Positions 1-7,970 of a stretch of 61,491 nt of DNA are shown here, piece after piece. The DNA lies in contig DASYUT010000175.1 in the NCBI GenBank assembly GCA_036000965.1, forward strand, positions 1-61,491, in the 5' to 3' direction. This DNA comes from Actinomycetes bacterium. Its GTDB lineage: Bacteria > Actinomycetota > CALGFH01. Within the stretch, counting starts at the first letter, position 1; each line of letters starts with the position of its first letter. The notes under the pieces were generated by a model, which searched no databases, had not been told where the DNA came from, and saw only the letters and a list, made by a program, of their open reading frames with translations. The translations under genes and the position numbers were made by a program.

Positions 1-95
1 CATCGCGCCCGGCGCGGGCTGACCGGTCCCGGGTCAAACGAGATCCCTTTGTCACCGTCACGCTGCACGCGCGGTCGCGCGGCCTCTGTGGTGTT

Positions 96-1385
96 GTGCA
101 GACCAGCGCCAACACCGTTCCACCCTCGCTGAACAGCTACCTCATCGACTCCGGCGGTGGCAGCGTCATCCGCGGTGCCCGGCACCTGGCCGCCGACCTG
201 GCCACGCCGCCACGCGTGCCATCCATGGTGGAGGCCGACGCGTTCGAGGTCGGCGCCAACCTCGCGGTGACCCCCGGCGCGGTCGTGCTGCGCACCCCGG
301 TGTTCGAGCTGCTGCAGTACCAGCCGCAGACGCCGACGGTGCGCCGCGTGCCCTTGCTCATCGTTCCGCCGACGATCAACAAGTACTACATTCTCGACCT
401 CGCCCCCGGACGCAGCCTCGTCGAGTACCTCGTCAGGAGCGGCCAGCAGGTCCTCGTCATCTCGTGGCGCAACCCCGACGCCCGGCACCGCGACTGGGGC
501 GCCGACGCCTACGGGCAGGCGATCGTCGAGGCACAGGAAGCGACGCAGCGGATCTGCCGCGCCGACCGGTCGCTGCTGCTGGGGCTGTGCTCTGGCGGGA
601 TCCTCGCGGCGATGGTGCTGGCATACCTGAGCGCCACGGGGCGGCAAGACCGAGTCGCCGGGTTCAGCTTGGCGGTGACGGTGCTCGACCAGGCCCGGGC
701 CGGGATGGCCGGCGTCGCCCTTGACGAGGCAACCGCGCAGGCGGCCATCGCCGCCTCCGCGGCGCGCGGCTACCTGGACGGCCGCGCCCTGGCCGAGGTG
801 TTCGCCTGGCTGCGTCCCGGGGACCTGATCTGGAACTACTGGGTCAACAACTACCTGCAGGGGCGCACGCCGCCGCCGTTCGACATCCTGTACTGGAACG
901 CCGACACGACCAGGATGCCCGCAGGGCTCCACCGGGACTTCGTCCGGCTCGCCGTCGACAACGCCCTCACCCACCCCGGCGCTGCCAGCATGCTCGGCTC
1001 GCCGGTGGACCTGGCCAAGCTCGACGTGGACGCGTACGTCGTCGCCGGCATCGCCGACCATCTCTGCCCCTGGCAGTCCTGCTACCGCAGCACCCAGCTG
1101 CTCGGCGGCCGCTCCCGGTTCGTGTTGTCCACCAGCGGCCACGTTGCCTCGATGGTCAACCCACCCGGGAACGAGAAGTCCAGCTTCCGGACCGCGGGGG
1201 ACAGCCCGCCGGACCCCGCCGACTGGCTGGGCCAGGCGACCACCGAGCGCGGATCGTGGTGGCCCGACTACGTCCGCTGGCTCGAGCAGCGCGGCGGCGG
1301 GGAGAAGGCCCGACCTCGGCGGCTGGGCGCCGCCGGCTTCCGCCCGGTCGACCCCGCCCCCGGCACCTACGTCCTGGACCGTTGA
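96..1385 (+). CDS. phaC: Poly(3-hydroxyalkanoate) synthase, N-terminus uncertain
   Basis: Polymerises hydroxyacyl-CoA into PHA storage granules. The alpha/beta-hydrolase core is clear: a lipase-like box GLCSGG with nucleophile Cys at about residue 165, catalytic Asp near 321 (GIADH) and His near 349 (SGH), plus the family block from PSMVEADAFEVG to LLIVPPTINKYYILDLAPG. Family members usually have about 560-600 residues. Only the catalytic part lies here, and the reading frame stays open to the left edge, so GTG at 96 is the first visible start and the real N-terminus may lie outside the window. The next gene is a PHA depolymerase 9 bp downstream, which supports the role. The function is firm; the start is not. 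Confidence 0.88.
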   Translation: MQTSANTVPPSLNSYLIDSGGGSVIRGARHLAADLATPPRVPSMVEADAFEVGANLAVTPGAVVLRTPVFELLQYQPQTPTVRRVPLLIVPPTINKYYILDLAPGRSLVEYLVRSGQQVLVISWRNPDARHRDWGADAYGQAIVEAQEATQRICRADRSLLLGLCSGGILAAMVLAYLSATGRQDRVAGFSLAVTVLDQARAGMAGVALDEATAQAAIAASAARGYLDGRALAEVFAWLRPGDLIWNYWVNNYLQGRTPPPFDILYWNADTTRMPAGLHRDFVRLAVDNALTHPGAASMLGSPVDLAKLDVDAYVVAGIADHLCPWQSCYRSTQLLGGRSRFVLSTSGHVASMVNPPGNEKSSFRTAGDSPPDPADWLGQATTERGSWWPDYVRWLEQRGGGEKARPRRLGAAGFRPVDPAPGTYVLDR

Positions 1386-1394
1386 GGCGCGGAC

Positions 1395-2225
1395 GTGCAA
1401 GGGCCGGTGCGCACCGTGGCGGTTGGGGGCCAGCACGTGCGGGTGGCGGTTCGTCGCGGCGACGGGACCCGCACCCCGCTGGTGCTGGCCAACGGCATCG
1501 GTGCCAGCCTGGAGCTGCTGCAGCCGTTCGTCGACGCCCTCGACCCCTCGATCGAGGTGGTTCGCTTCGACGTCCCTGGCGTGGGTGGCTCACCGTTGCC
1601 GAGGGTCCCCTACCGGCTGCCGGCACTGGCGCGGCTGCTTGCCCGCCTCCTCGACCAGCTCGGCCACCCGGTCGTGGACCTGCTGGGCGTCTCCTGGGGT
1701 GGTGGCCTGGCCCAGCAGTTCGCGCTGTGCCAGCGCCGCCGCTGCCGACGGCTGGTCCTGGCCGCCACCGGCACGGGCATGCTGATGGTGCCGGGCCGGC
1801 CGACGGTCCTGGCGCGGCTGGCCACGCCCCGCCGGTACCTGGACCCCGACTACCACCAGCGCATCGCCGCCGGCATCTACGGCGGGACCATACGCTCAGA
1901 CCCGGCCCGGGCGCGAGCGCTGCTGCACGGCCAGACCCGCGTTGGCCCGCGGCGCGGCTACCTCTACCAGCTGGTCGCCGCTGCCGGCTGGACCAGCCTG
2001 CCGTTGCTGCCCTGGATCGGGCAGCCGACGCTGCTGCTGGCCGGCGACGACGACCCGATCGTCCCGCTGGTCAACGCCCGCATCATGGGGCGCCTGCTGC
2101 CCGACGCCCAGCTGCACGTCTACCACGGCGGCCACCTCGGCCTGGTTACCGAGGCGGCCGAGCTCGCCCCGGTGGTGGACCGGTTCTTGCGCCGCGACCA
2201 CCGCAGCGTCGACGCTGCTCCCTGA
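1395..2225 (+). CDS. phaZ: Intracellular PHA depolymerase
   Basis: Alpha/beta-hydrolase that releases hydroxyacids from intracellular PHA. The nucleophile elbow GVSWGG puts Ser at about residue 100. The late blocks AGDDDPIVPLVNARIM and HGGHLGLV carry the acid and the His. The stretch RRGYLYQL..AGWTSLPLL and the length (276 aa) match the medium-chain PhaZ family of Pseudomonas rather than secreted depolymerases, and there is no signal peptide. The start is GTG, 9 bp after the synthase stop, so both genes are probably on one mRNA. It could be a related granule hydrolase, but the neighbourhood makes PhaZ the best reading. Confidence 0.86.
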   Translation: MQGPVRTVAVGGQHVRVAVRRGDGTRTPLVLANGIGASLELLQPFVDALDPSIEVVRFDVPGVGGSPLPRVPYRLPALARLLARLLDQLGHPVVDLLGVSWGGGLAQQFALCQRRRCRRLVLAATGTGMLMVPGRPTVLARLATPRRYLDPDYHQRIAAGIYGGTIRSDPARARALLHGQTRVGPRRGYLYQLVAAAGWTSLPLLPWIGQPTLLLAGDDDPIVPLVNARIMGRLLPDAQLHVYHGGHLGLVTEAAELAPVVDRFLRRDHRSVDAAP

Positions 2226-2252
2226 CTATGCCCGCCGAGGAGGTGGTCTCCC

Positions 2253-3434
2253 ATGCCGACCGACCCGCCCGCCGACGCCGACTTCTACGCCCTGGAGCTG
2301 CTGCTCGACGACCAGGACCGCGCGCTGCTGCACCGCGTGCGGACCTTCATGGAAAAGGAGGTGGAGCCGATCATCAACCGCTACTGGACCAGGGCGAAGT
2401 TCCCCCACGAGCTCGTGCCCGGCCTGGCCGAGCTGGGCATCGCCGGACTTCCGTACCGCGGCTACGGCTGTGGGGGCAAAAGCCCGCTGCTGGACGGCAT
2501 GGTCGCAATGGAGCTGGCCCGCACCGACCCGTCGATCGCGACCTTCAACGGCGTCCACAGCGGCCTGGCGATGGGCTCGATCTATGTATGCGGCTCGGAG
2601 GAGCAGCGACAGCGCTGGCTGCCGGCCATGGCCCGCATGGACAAGATCGGCGCGTTCGGGCTCACCGAGCCCGAGGTCGGCTCGGGCGCGTCGCGTGGCC
2701 TTGCGACCACCGCCCGCCGCGACGGCGACACCTGGGTGCTGGACGGGCGCAAAAAGTGGATCGGCAACGCCAGCTTCGCCGACCTCACCGTCATCTGGGC
2801 CAGGGACGTCGCAGACGGCCAGGTCAAGGGGTTTGTCGTCGAGGCAGGCACGCCCGGGTTTGCGACCGAGGATCTCAAGGACAAGATCGCGCTGCGGGTG
2901 GTGCAAAACGCCCGCATCACCCTGGACGGCGTGCGGGTCGCCGAGGCCAACCGGCTGCAGCAGGCCACCTCCTTCCGCGACACCGCCCAGGTGCTGCGGA
3001 TGACCCGGGCGGGGGTGGCCTGGATGGCGGTCGGCTGCGCCCGCGGCGCCTACGAGCACGCCCTGGCCTACGCCGTCGAGCGCGAGCAGTTCGGCCGGCC
3101 CATCGCCGGGTTCCAGCTGGTCCAGGACCTGCTGGTGCGGATGCTGGGCAACATCACCGCCTCGGCGGCGCTGTGCGCCCGGCTGTCACAGCTGCAGGCC
3201 GCGGGGCTGGCCAGGGACGAGCACGCCTCGTTGGCGAAGGCGTTTTGCACCGTGCGCATGCGCGAGACGGTCGGGTATGCCCGGGAGCTGCTGGGCGGCA
3301 ACGGCATCCTGCTCGAGCACCACGTCGGCCGGTTCGTCGCCGACGCCGAGGCCATCTACTCCTATGAAGGCACCCGCGAGATGAACACGCTGATCGTCGG
3401 CCGCGCCATCACCGGCATCAGCGCCTTCGTGTGA
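2253..3434 (+). CDS. Acyl-CoA dehydrogenase, glutaryl-CoA dehydrogenase/ACX4-like
   Basis: FAD-dependent acyl-CoA dehydrogenase of 393 aa. It shows the FAD/substrate block GLTEPEVGSG, the KKWIGNASFADL segment and a catalytic Glu at about residue 372 in YEGTREMNTL. These blocks resemble glutaryl-CoA dehydrogenases and the plant short-chain acyl-CoA oxidase ACX4 more than classical medium-chain enzymes, so transfer of electrons to oxygen or to ETF cannot be decided here. AGGAGG at 2238-2243 with a 9-base spacer fixes the ATG. It follows phaZ by 27 bp in the same direction. It may oxidise the acyl-CoA formed from mobilised PHA or supply monomers; that link is inference. Confidence 0.85.
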   Translation: MPTDPPADADFYALELLLDDQDRALLHRVRTFMEKEVEPIINRYWTRAKFPHELVPGLAELGIAGLPYRGYGCGGKSPLLDGMVAMELARTDPSIATFNGVHSGLAMGSIYVCGSEEQRQRWLPAMARMDKIGAFGLTEPEVGSGASRGLATTARRDGDTWVLDGRKKWIGNASFADLTVIWARDVADGQVKGFVVEAGTPGFATEDLKDKIALRVVQNARITLDGVRVAEANRLQQATSFRDTAQVLRMTRAGVAWMAVGCARGAYEHALAYAVEREQFGRPIAGFQLVQDLLVRMLGNITASAALCARLSQLQAAGLARDEHASLAKAFCTVRMRETVGYARELLGGNGILLEHHVGRFVADAEAIYSYEGTREMNTLIVGRAITGISAFV

Positions 3435-3443
3435 ACGCCAGAG

Positions 3444-3474
3444 GGCCTGCGGCATGGAGCTGGCGCCGCAGGCC
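3444..3474. terminator. Bidirectional hairpin between convergent genes
   Basis: A perfect 10-bp stem (GGCCTGCGGC at 3444-3453, GCCGCAGGCC at 3465-3474) with an 11-base loop lies in the 72-bp gap between the acyl-CoA dehydrogenase and the convergent ABC permease. There is no U-tract, which is common in GC-rich actinobacteria. Termination is inferred from position and stem strength. Confidence 0.6.
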
Positions 3475-3506
3475 TCGGCGCGCTGGTGCGGCGCGCCGCC
3501 GCTGTG

Positions 3507-4313
3507 TCAGCCTCGCCGGTAGCGTGCCACGGCCAGGGGGGCGAAGACCGCCACGATGCCGGCTGCCCACAGCAGCGACCAGACCACGTAGAAGCCGGCG
3601 CCGTGGCCGAGCAGGGCTTCCGCGGCCGGGCCCTGGGTGAGCGCGCGGACCGCGTCCACCATCACCGTGATCGGCTGGTTCTCGGCGATGGTCTGGAGCC
3701 ATCCTGGCATCGTCTCGACCGGGACGTAGGCGCTGGACACGAACGTCAGCGGGAAGACCAGCAACGCCAGCCCCTGGGCGGCTTGGGCGTTGCCGGCGAA
3801 CAGCCCGAGGGTGATGAACAGCCACTCGAACGCGAACCCCAGCACCAGCAGCAGCCCGAAGGCGGCCAGCGCGTCCGGCACCGAGCCGTGGATGCGGAAG
3901 CCCACGGCGAAGCCGATGGCCGTGGTGATGGCCAGGCCCCACACCTGCATGGCGGTGTCGGCCAGCGCCCGTCCGGCCAGCACGGCGCTTCTTGGGATGG
4001 GCAGGGACCGGAGCCGGTCGACGAATCCCTGCTCGAGGTCCTCGGCCGCCCCGGTGGCGGCGCCCATGCCGGAGAACAGGATGCCGGTGGTGATGAACCC
4101 GGGCACGAGGAAGTCGACGTAGGCAAGGCCGCCCGCCCCGATCGCCCCGCCGAACACGTAGCGGAAGATCAGCAGGAACATGGCGCCCTGGATGGTGCCG
4201 AGGACCACCAGCTGGGGGGTGCGGAGGAACTTCAGCAGGCCTCGCTTGGCGATCCCGAGCGTGCTGGCCGGCAGCGTGGCCGAGGGTTGGATGGGTGGTG
4301 CGACGGTTGCCAT
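3507..4313 (-). CDS. ABC-2 type export permease (DrrB-like)
   Basis: Integral membrane subunit of a drug or lipid ABC exporter, 268 aa with about six hydrophobic segments. It has the ABC-2 layout: a polar N-terminus, a first helix near LVVLGTIQGAMFLLIF, a central EDLEQGFVDRLRSLPIPRSAVLAGRA coupling-type segment, and the FPLTFVSSAYVPVETMPGWLQTIAENQP block typical of DrrB proteins. It lies 20 bp downstream of its ATPase on the same strand and is surely co-transcribed. The substrate is unknown; the TetR partner suggests a toxic or antibiotic-like molecule. Confidence 0.85.
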   Translation of the reverse strand: MATVAPPIQPSATLPASTLGIAKRGLLKFLRTPQLVVLGTIQGAMFLLIFRYVFGGAIGAGGLAYVDFLVPGFITTGILFSGMGAATGAAEDLEQGFVDRLRSLPIPRSAVLAGRALADTAMQVWGLAITTAIGFAVGFRIHGSVPDALAAFGLLLVLGFAFEWLFITLGLFAGNAQAAQGLALLVFPLTFVSSAYVPVETMPGWLQTIAENQPITVMVDAVRALTQGPAAEALLGHGAGFYVVWSLLWAAGIVAVFAPLAVARYRRG

Positions 4314-4333
4314 GTCGGTCTCCTGTGGCAGTC

Positions 4334-5311
4334 TCAGGCCGCCGTGTGGCCGGCGGCGTTGTCGGGTGCTTGCTCGAGGGGCTGGCCGGTCAGCGCCAGG
4401 AAGACCTCGTCAAGGGTCGGGGGACGCAGGGAGATGTCGTCGACATCGGTCCCAATCGCATCCAGCGACTGCAGTGCGTCCCGGAGCCGGTCGGTGCCGG
4501 CCTCGACCGCGACGCTGACCCGGCGGGTGGCCTCCTCGACCTGCGCCTCGCCATGGTCCACAGCGGCCAGGGCGGCGGCCACCGTGGCCAGGTCGGTCCG
4601 GTCGCGCACGTGGACCTCGATCACGTTGCGGCCCGCCCGCTGCTTGAGCTCGGTGGGCGTGCCGGCCGCGACGGCCCGGCCGTGGTCGATGATCACGATC
4701 CGGCCGGCCAGGTGGTCGGCCTCGTCCAGGTACTGGGTGGTGAGCAGGACGTCGGTCCCCCGCTCGACCAGGGCGCGGATGGCGTCCCACAGCTCGATGC
4801 GGCTGCGGGGGTCCAGCCCGGTGGTCGGCTCGTCGAGCAGCAGCAGCCGCGGCGCGCCGACCAGGCTCGCCCCCAGGTCGAGCTTGCGCCGCATGCCGCC
4901 CGAGTAGGTCCGTGCCAGCCGGCCGGCCACGTCGGCCAGGCCGAGCTGCTCGAGCACCCTGGCGCTGTTGGCCCGAGCCGACCGCGCGTCCTGGCCGAAC
5001 AGGCGGGCCACCAGCTCCAGGTTCTCCCGTCCGGTCATGGCCGGCTCCACCGCGGCGGACTGCCCGGCCAGGCCGATGCTGCGCCGCACCGCTTGGGGCT
5101 CGCGGCGCACGTCGTGGCCGGCGACGCGCAGCTCGCCGGCGTCCGGGCGCAGCAGGGTGGCCACGGTGCGGACGAAGGTCGTCTTCCCGGCCCCGTTGGG
5201 GCCGAGCACGGCCAGGACCTGCCCCGGCTCGGCGACCAGGTCCAGCCCGTCGAGGGCGGCGGTCTTGCCGAACCGCTTGCGGAGGCCCACGGCCTCGATG
5301 GTCGGGGTCAT
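4334..5311 (-). CDS. ABC exporter ATPase (DrrA-like), two possible starts
   Basis: Cytoplasmic ATPase that drives the adjacent permease. It shows Walker A GPNGAGKTT near residues 37-45, signature YSGGM, Walker B LLLLDEPTTGLDP and the switch His region TTQYLDEAD, followed by the DrrA-type C-terminal domain ending in RPPTLDEVFLALTG. The ATG at 5311 (325 aa) matches the usual family length and has GGAAAGGAAG upstream. A second in-frame ATG at 5416 has a better Shine-Dalgarno (AGGAGG, 5-base spacer) and would add 35 residues with no resemblance I recognise. Divergent from its TetR regulator. Confidence 0.88.
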   Translation of the reverse strand: MTPTIEAVGLRKRFGKTAALDGLDLVAEPGQVLAVLGPNGAGKTTFVRTVATLLRPDAGELRVAGHDVRREPQAVRRSIGLAGQSAAVEPAMTGRENLELVARLFGQDARSARANSARVLEQLGLADVAGRLARTYSGGMRRKLDLGASLVGAPRLLLLDEPTTGLDPRSRIELWDAIRALVERGTDVLLTTQYLDEADHLAGRIVIIDHGRAVAAGTPTELKQRAGRNVIEVHVRDRTDLATVAAALAAVDHGEAQVEEATRRVSVAVEAGTDRLRDALQSLDAIGTDVDDISLRPPTLDEVFLALTGQPLEQAPDNAAGHTAA

Positions 5312-5480
5312 GCTGTCTCGCTTCCTTTCCGCCCTGCGCAGCGACCCGCGGGGAGCCGAGAACTGCTGGGCTCCCAGCTCCGTGACCGTCTCCCGGAGCC
5401 GCATCTCGTTGGTCATGCCGTCCTCCTCTGTCCGTTCGACCCGAGGGTCGAACACGCTTCCAGGCTTGGAACATCGTTCG

Positions 5481-5509
5481 AGTATGCGCGAACTGAGCTC
5501 GGTTGTCAA
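5481..5509 (-). promoter_or_regulatory. Sigma-70-type promoter of the DrrAB-like operon
   Basis: On the minus strand a perfect -35 TTGACA (5509-5504) is followed by a 17-base spacer and a -10 CATACT (5486-5481). Transcription would start near 5475, inside an operator-like repeat. This is one of the clearest promoters in the window. Confidence 0.7.
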
Positions 5510-5544
5510 ACGCTGTTCGAGTTCGGAACGATGTTCGTCTCTGA

Positions 5545-5550
5545 TACGAT
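5545..5550 (+). promoter_or_regulatory. -10 element for a leaderless tetR mRNA
   Basis: TACGAT ends 7 bases before the ATG at 5558, the spacing expected for transcription that begins at the start codon. No Shine-Dalgarno sequence precedes the gene, which agrees with leaderless translation. It overlaps the third operator-like repeat. Confidence 0.45.
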
Positions 5551-5557
5551 GTTCGCC

Positions 5558-6277
5558 ATGGAGACCAGCCCGGACCGATCGGTCCCAGAGCCGCCCTGGA
5601 AGGCCGCGCCGCGTGAGCGTCCGACCCGGGCCCCACTCACCCGGGAGGCCATCGTGGACGCGGCGCTCCGGGTCCTGGAGCGCGAGGGGGCCGACGGGCT
5701 CAGCATGCGTCGGGTCGCCGAGGAGCTCGGGACCGGCCCGGCCTCGCTCTACTGGCACGTCACCAGCAAAGACGAGCTGATCAACCTGCTGGTCGACCGG
5801 GTGGTCAGCGAGATCCAGGTCCCCCCGCCGGACCCCGCACGGTGGGAGGAGCAGCTCAAGGAGTGGATGGTCCAGGCCCGGCGGGTCTTCCAGCGCTACC
5901 CGGGCGTCGCCGGGCTCACCCTGGGCCGCATCCCCGTGGGTCCCAACCTTGTCCGGTGGACCGAGTGGCTGCTGGCCCTGCTCCGCGGCGCGGGGATCCC
6001 CGACCGCATCGCCGCCTACGCCGGCGACCTCGGGGGCCTGTACCTGGGCGCCTCCGCCTACGAAGAGAGCTTGGCCCTGCCCTCGCCGACCGGCGAGGAC
6101 CTCCCACCCGAGGAGATCCTGGCGATGTTCCGCGGCTACTACGAGTCCCTGCCGGCAGACCGGTTCCCCAACGTGCACGCGACCCTGGACGAGCTGTTCA
6201 GCGGCGGCCCGGACGAACGATTCGAGCTGGGACTCGAGGTCATCATCCGCGGCCTGGCCTCCTACATCCAGCGCTGA
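5558..6277 (+). CDS. TetR-family repressor of the adjacent exporter
   Basis: 239-aa regulator with an N-terminal helix-turn-helix (about residues 26-72, with MRRVAEELGTGPASLYWHV as recognition part) and a long ligand-binding C-terminal domain of the tetracycline-repressor type. In-frame ATGs also occur at 5531 and 5549. The 5558 start fits a leaderless transcript best. It is transcribed away from the ABC exporter operon across a shared region full of inverted repeats, the classic arrangement for local repression released by an exported drug. The ligand is unknown. Confidence 0.88.
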   Translation: METSPDRSVPEPPWKAAPRERPTRAPLTREAIVDAALRVLEREGADGLSMRRVAEELGTGPASLYWHVTSKDELINLLVDRVVSEIQVPPPDPARWEEQLKEWMVQARRVFQRYPGVAGLTLGRIPVGPNLVRWTEWLLALLRGAGIPDRIAAYAGDLGGLYLGASAYEESLALPSPTGEDLPPEEILAMFRGYYESLPADRFPNVHATLDELFSGGPDERFELGLEVIIRGLASYIQR

Positions 6278-6547
6278 CGTCCGCGCTCGGCGCCGGCCAC
6301 ACGCCACAAGAACCAGCGTCGGACCAACCACCCCAGTCCTAGAGCCGGTCAAGTAACACGGGGACTGCCGGACAGTGTGCTGCCATTTCTGCGTTTCCGC
6401 AGCTCAAACGGCTAAGAAGCCACATCCTCTGGCCCTCCCGTAGGAACGGGCTCGAGCACGATGCAGCTGCCTGGGCGGCCGAGCGATGAGTTCTTGTCCG
6501 AAGCCAGGTCTACTGTACGGTCGCCCACCTTCACGAAGGAGACGGTC

Positions 6548-7651
6548 ATGAGCGAAGTCCAGCAGCTGGTTCAGGAGGCCATCGACCAGGTGGTCGAGTC
6601 CGGAACCGAGCGAGGTGTCCAGGTCGCCGTCCACCGGCGCGGCGAGCAGGTGGTCGACGCCGTCGCGGGCGTCGCCGACCCGGCTACCGGACGTCCGGTC
6701 ACCTCCGACACCCCGTTCTACAACTTCTCGATCGGCAAGGGCGCGGCCTCGACCGTGGCACACGTCCTCGCCGAGCGGGGCCTGTTCGGGTACGACACGC
6801 CGGTCGTGGAGCTGTGGCCGGAGTTCGGCGCCCACGGCAAGCACGCCGTGACCGTGCGGCACGTCCTGAACCATTCGGCCGGTGTGCCAGGCATCCCGCT
6901 GGACACCACGCCGGAGGACCTGTGCGACTGGGACAAGATGTGCGCGGCGATCGCCGATGCCGAGCTGTGGTGGGAGCCCGGCACCAAGGTTGGGTATCAC
7001 GCCTACACCTTCGGCTACATCGTCGGGGAGATCGTTCGCCGCACCACCGGCAAGCCGATCTCGCAGGTCCTTCGGGAGGACGTTGCCGGGCCGTTGGGCG
7101 TGGCCGACGAGCTCTACTTCGGCATGCCGGCGTCAGAACACCACCGGCTGGCTCGGTTGGAGGATACACCCGGCGCCGCCGACATGATGCCGGAAATGCC
7201 GCCTGACCTGCCGATGTTCAAGGCTGGGCCGCTGACGCTGTTCCCGACTGCCCAGCTGGGCAACCGTACCGACATCCTCGCAGCCGACATCCCCGCGGGC
7301 GGCAAGACCTCCGCCCGGGCCATCGCACGCATGTATGCCGCGCTGCTCGACGAGGTGGACGGCGTCCGGCTGATCTCGCCCCAACGGCTGCGCGAGGCAA
7401 CGGCCGTGGCGACCAGCGGCGTCGACGAAGTCTTCGGGATGCCGTCCGCGTGGGGACTGGGGTACTCCATCGGCCTTCCCGGCTCCACCGCGCAGGACAC
7501 GCCAACCGCGTTCGGCGTGGGCGGCGCCGGCGGGAGCTTCGCCTACGCCGACACCGCCACCGGGATCGCGTTCGCGTTGACCAAGAACCGGCTCACCGCC
7601 GACTTCACCACCGCGACCCAGATCAGCCAGCTCGTCACCGGGGCACATTGA
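6548..7651 (+). CDS. Beta-lactamase-family serine hydrolase (esterase-like)
   Basis: 367-aa protein of the class C beta-lactamase/EstB fold. The nucleophile motif S-x-x-K appears as SIGK about 60 residues in. The second motif is the Tyr-rich YHAYTFGY, and the late glycine-rich GGAGGSFAYAD replaces the usual KTG/HTG. There is no signal peptide, so a cytoplasmic esterase or peptidase is likelier than antibiotic resistance. The ATG at 6548 is chosen because GAAGGAGA (6535-6542) precedes it by 5 bases; the frame is open further upstream. It is monocistronic as far as can be seen. Confidence 0.85.
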   Translation: MSEVQQLVQEAIDQVVESGTERGVQVAVHRRGEQVVDAVAGVADPATGRPVTSDTPFYNFSIGKGAASTVAHVLAERGLFGYDTPVVELWPEFGAHGKHAVTVRHVLNHSAGVPGIPLDTTPEDLCDWDKMCAAIADAELWWEPGTKVGYHAYTFGYIVGEIVRRTTGKPISQVLREDVAGPLGVADELYFGMPASEHHRLARLEDTPGAADMMPEMPPDLPMFKAGPLTLFPTAQLGNRTDILAADIPAGGKTSARAIARMYAALLDEVDGVRLISPQRLREATAVATSGVDEVFGMPSAWGLGYSIGLPGSTAQDTPTAFGVGGAGGSFAYADTATGIAFALTKNRLTADFTTATQISQLVTGAH

Positions 7652-7724
7652 GCGTCCCACCCCAACCCCTCGGGTGGGGGCCAGACGCTGCCAACCAGCA
7701 GCCCTGCACACCGACCTGGACCGC

Positions 7725-7860
7725 ATGAAGGAACTGCTGCAGTCGGCGACCCATCGAGGCCGACCAGCAGCCATGGTGTCCTGAGTTCGACGGCGAGACC
7801 CGGGTTTCCTCGCTGCAGACCGGGATCTTCGCCGGTCCGGTCGGCAGCGGCGAGGCCTGA
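7725..7860 (+). pseudogene. Frameshifted remnant of an unidentified gene
   Basis: Two short coherent reading frames follow each other with a +1 shift: one with MKELLQSATH, then one with QQPWCPEFDGETRVSS and LQTGIFAGPVGSGEA ending at a stop. The second looks like the C-terminal tail of a real protein that I do not recognise. The rest of the 7652-7970 gap holds only this and a tandem repeat. Confidence 0.3.
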
Positions 7861-7895
7861 CCTCACGTCCCTGCGGCCCCAGCCGTCTACGAGGC

Positions 7896-7959
7896 GGGAC
7901 ACCAGGACAACGGGACACCAGGACAACGGGACACAAGGACAACGGGACACAAGGACAAG
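7896..7959 (+). repeat. Four 16-bp tandem repeats before the MGMT start
   Basis: Four consecutive units of GGGACACCAGGACAAC (the last two carry CACAAGG) run up to the ribosome-binding site AAGGAG at 7957-7962. They form the leader of the downstream methyltransferase gene. Confidence 0.85.
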
Positions 7960-7970
7960 GAGAAACCACG

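Larger units (their letters stand above)
5434..5555. promoter_or_regulatory. TetR operator cluster in the divergent promoter region
   Basis: Several related repeats fall between the exporter operon and its TetR gene. GTTCGACCC GA GGGTCGAAC at 5434-5453 is a palindrome with 9-bp arms. GAACATCGTTC (5469-5479) and its exact inverse GAACGATGTTC (5526-5536) cover the two transcription start areas, and a third partial copy ACGATGTTCG lies at 5546-5555. GTTCG/CGAAC boxes at 5476-5493 add a further inverted pair. Autoregulation and repression of the exporter are inferred. Confidence 0.6.

Noticed and set aside
3486-4907. A plus-strand frame opposite the exporter genes
   Set aside because: Antisense shadow of the permease and ATPase, rich in Gly/Gln/His, without a credible start or domain.
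4295-5557. Long plus-strand open frame running into the TetR gene
   Set aside because: It lies opposite the ABC exporter genes, shows Gly/Pro/His-rich composition of a shadow frame and no domain until the TetR start at 5558.
7896-7959. Repeat array before the MGMT gene as CRISPR or iterons
   Set aside because: Units are 16 bp and directly adjacent without spacers, with no replication or cas genes nearby; a tandem duplication fits better.
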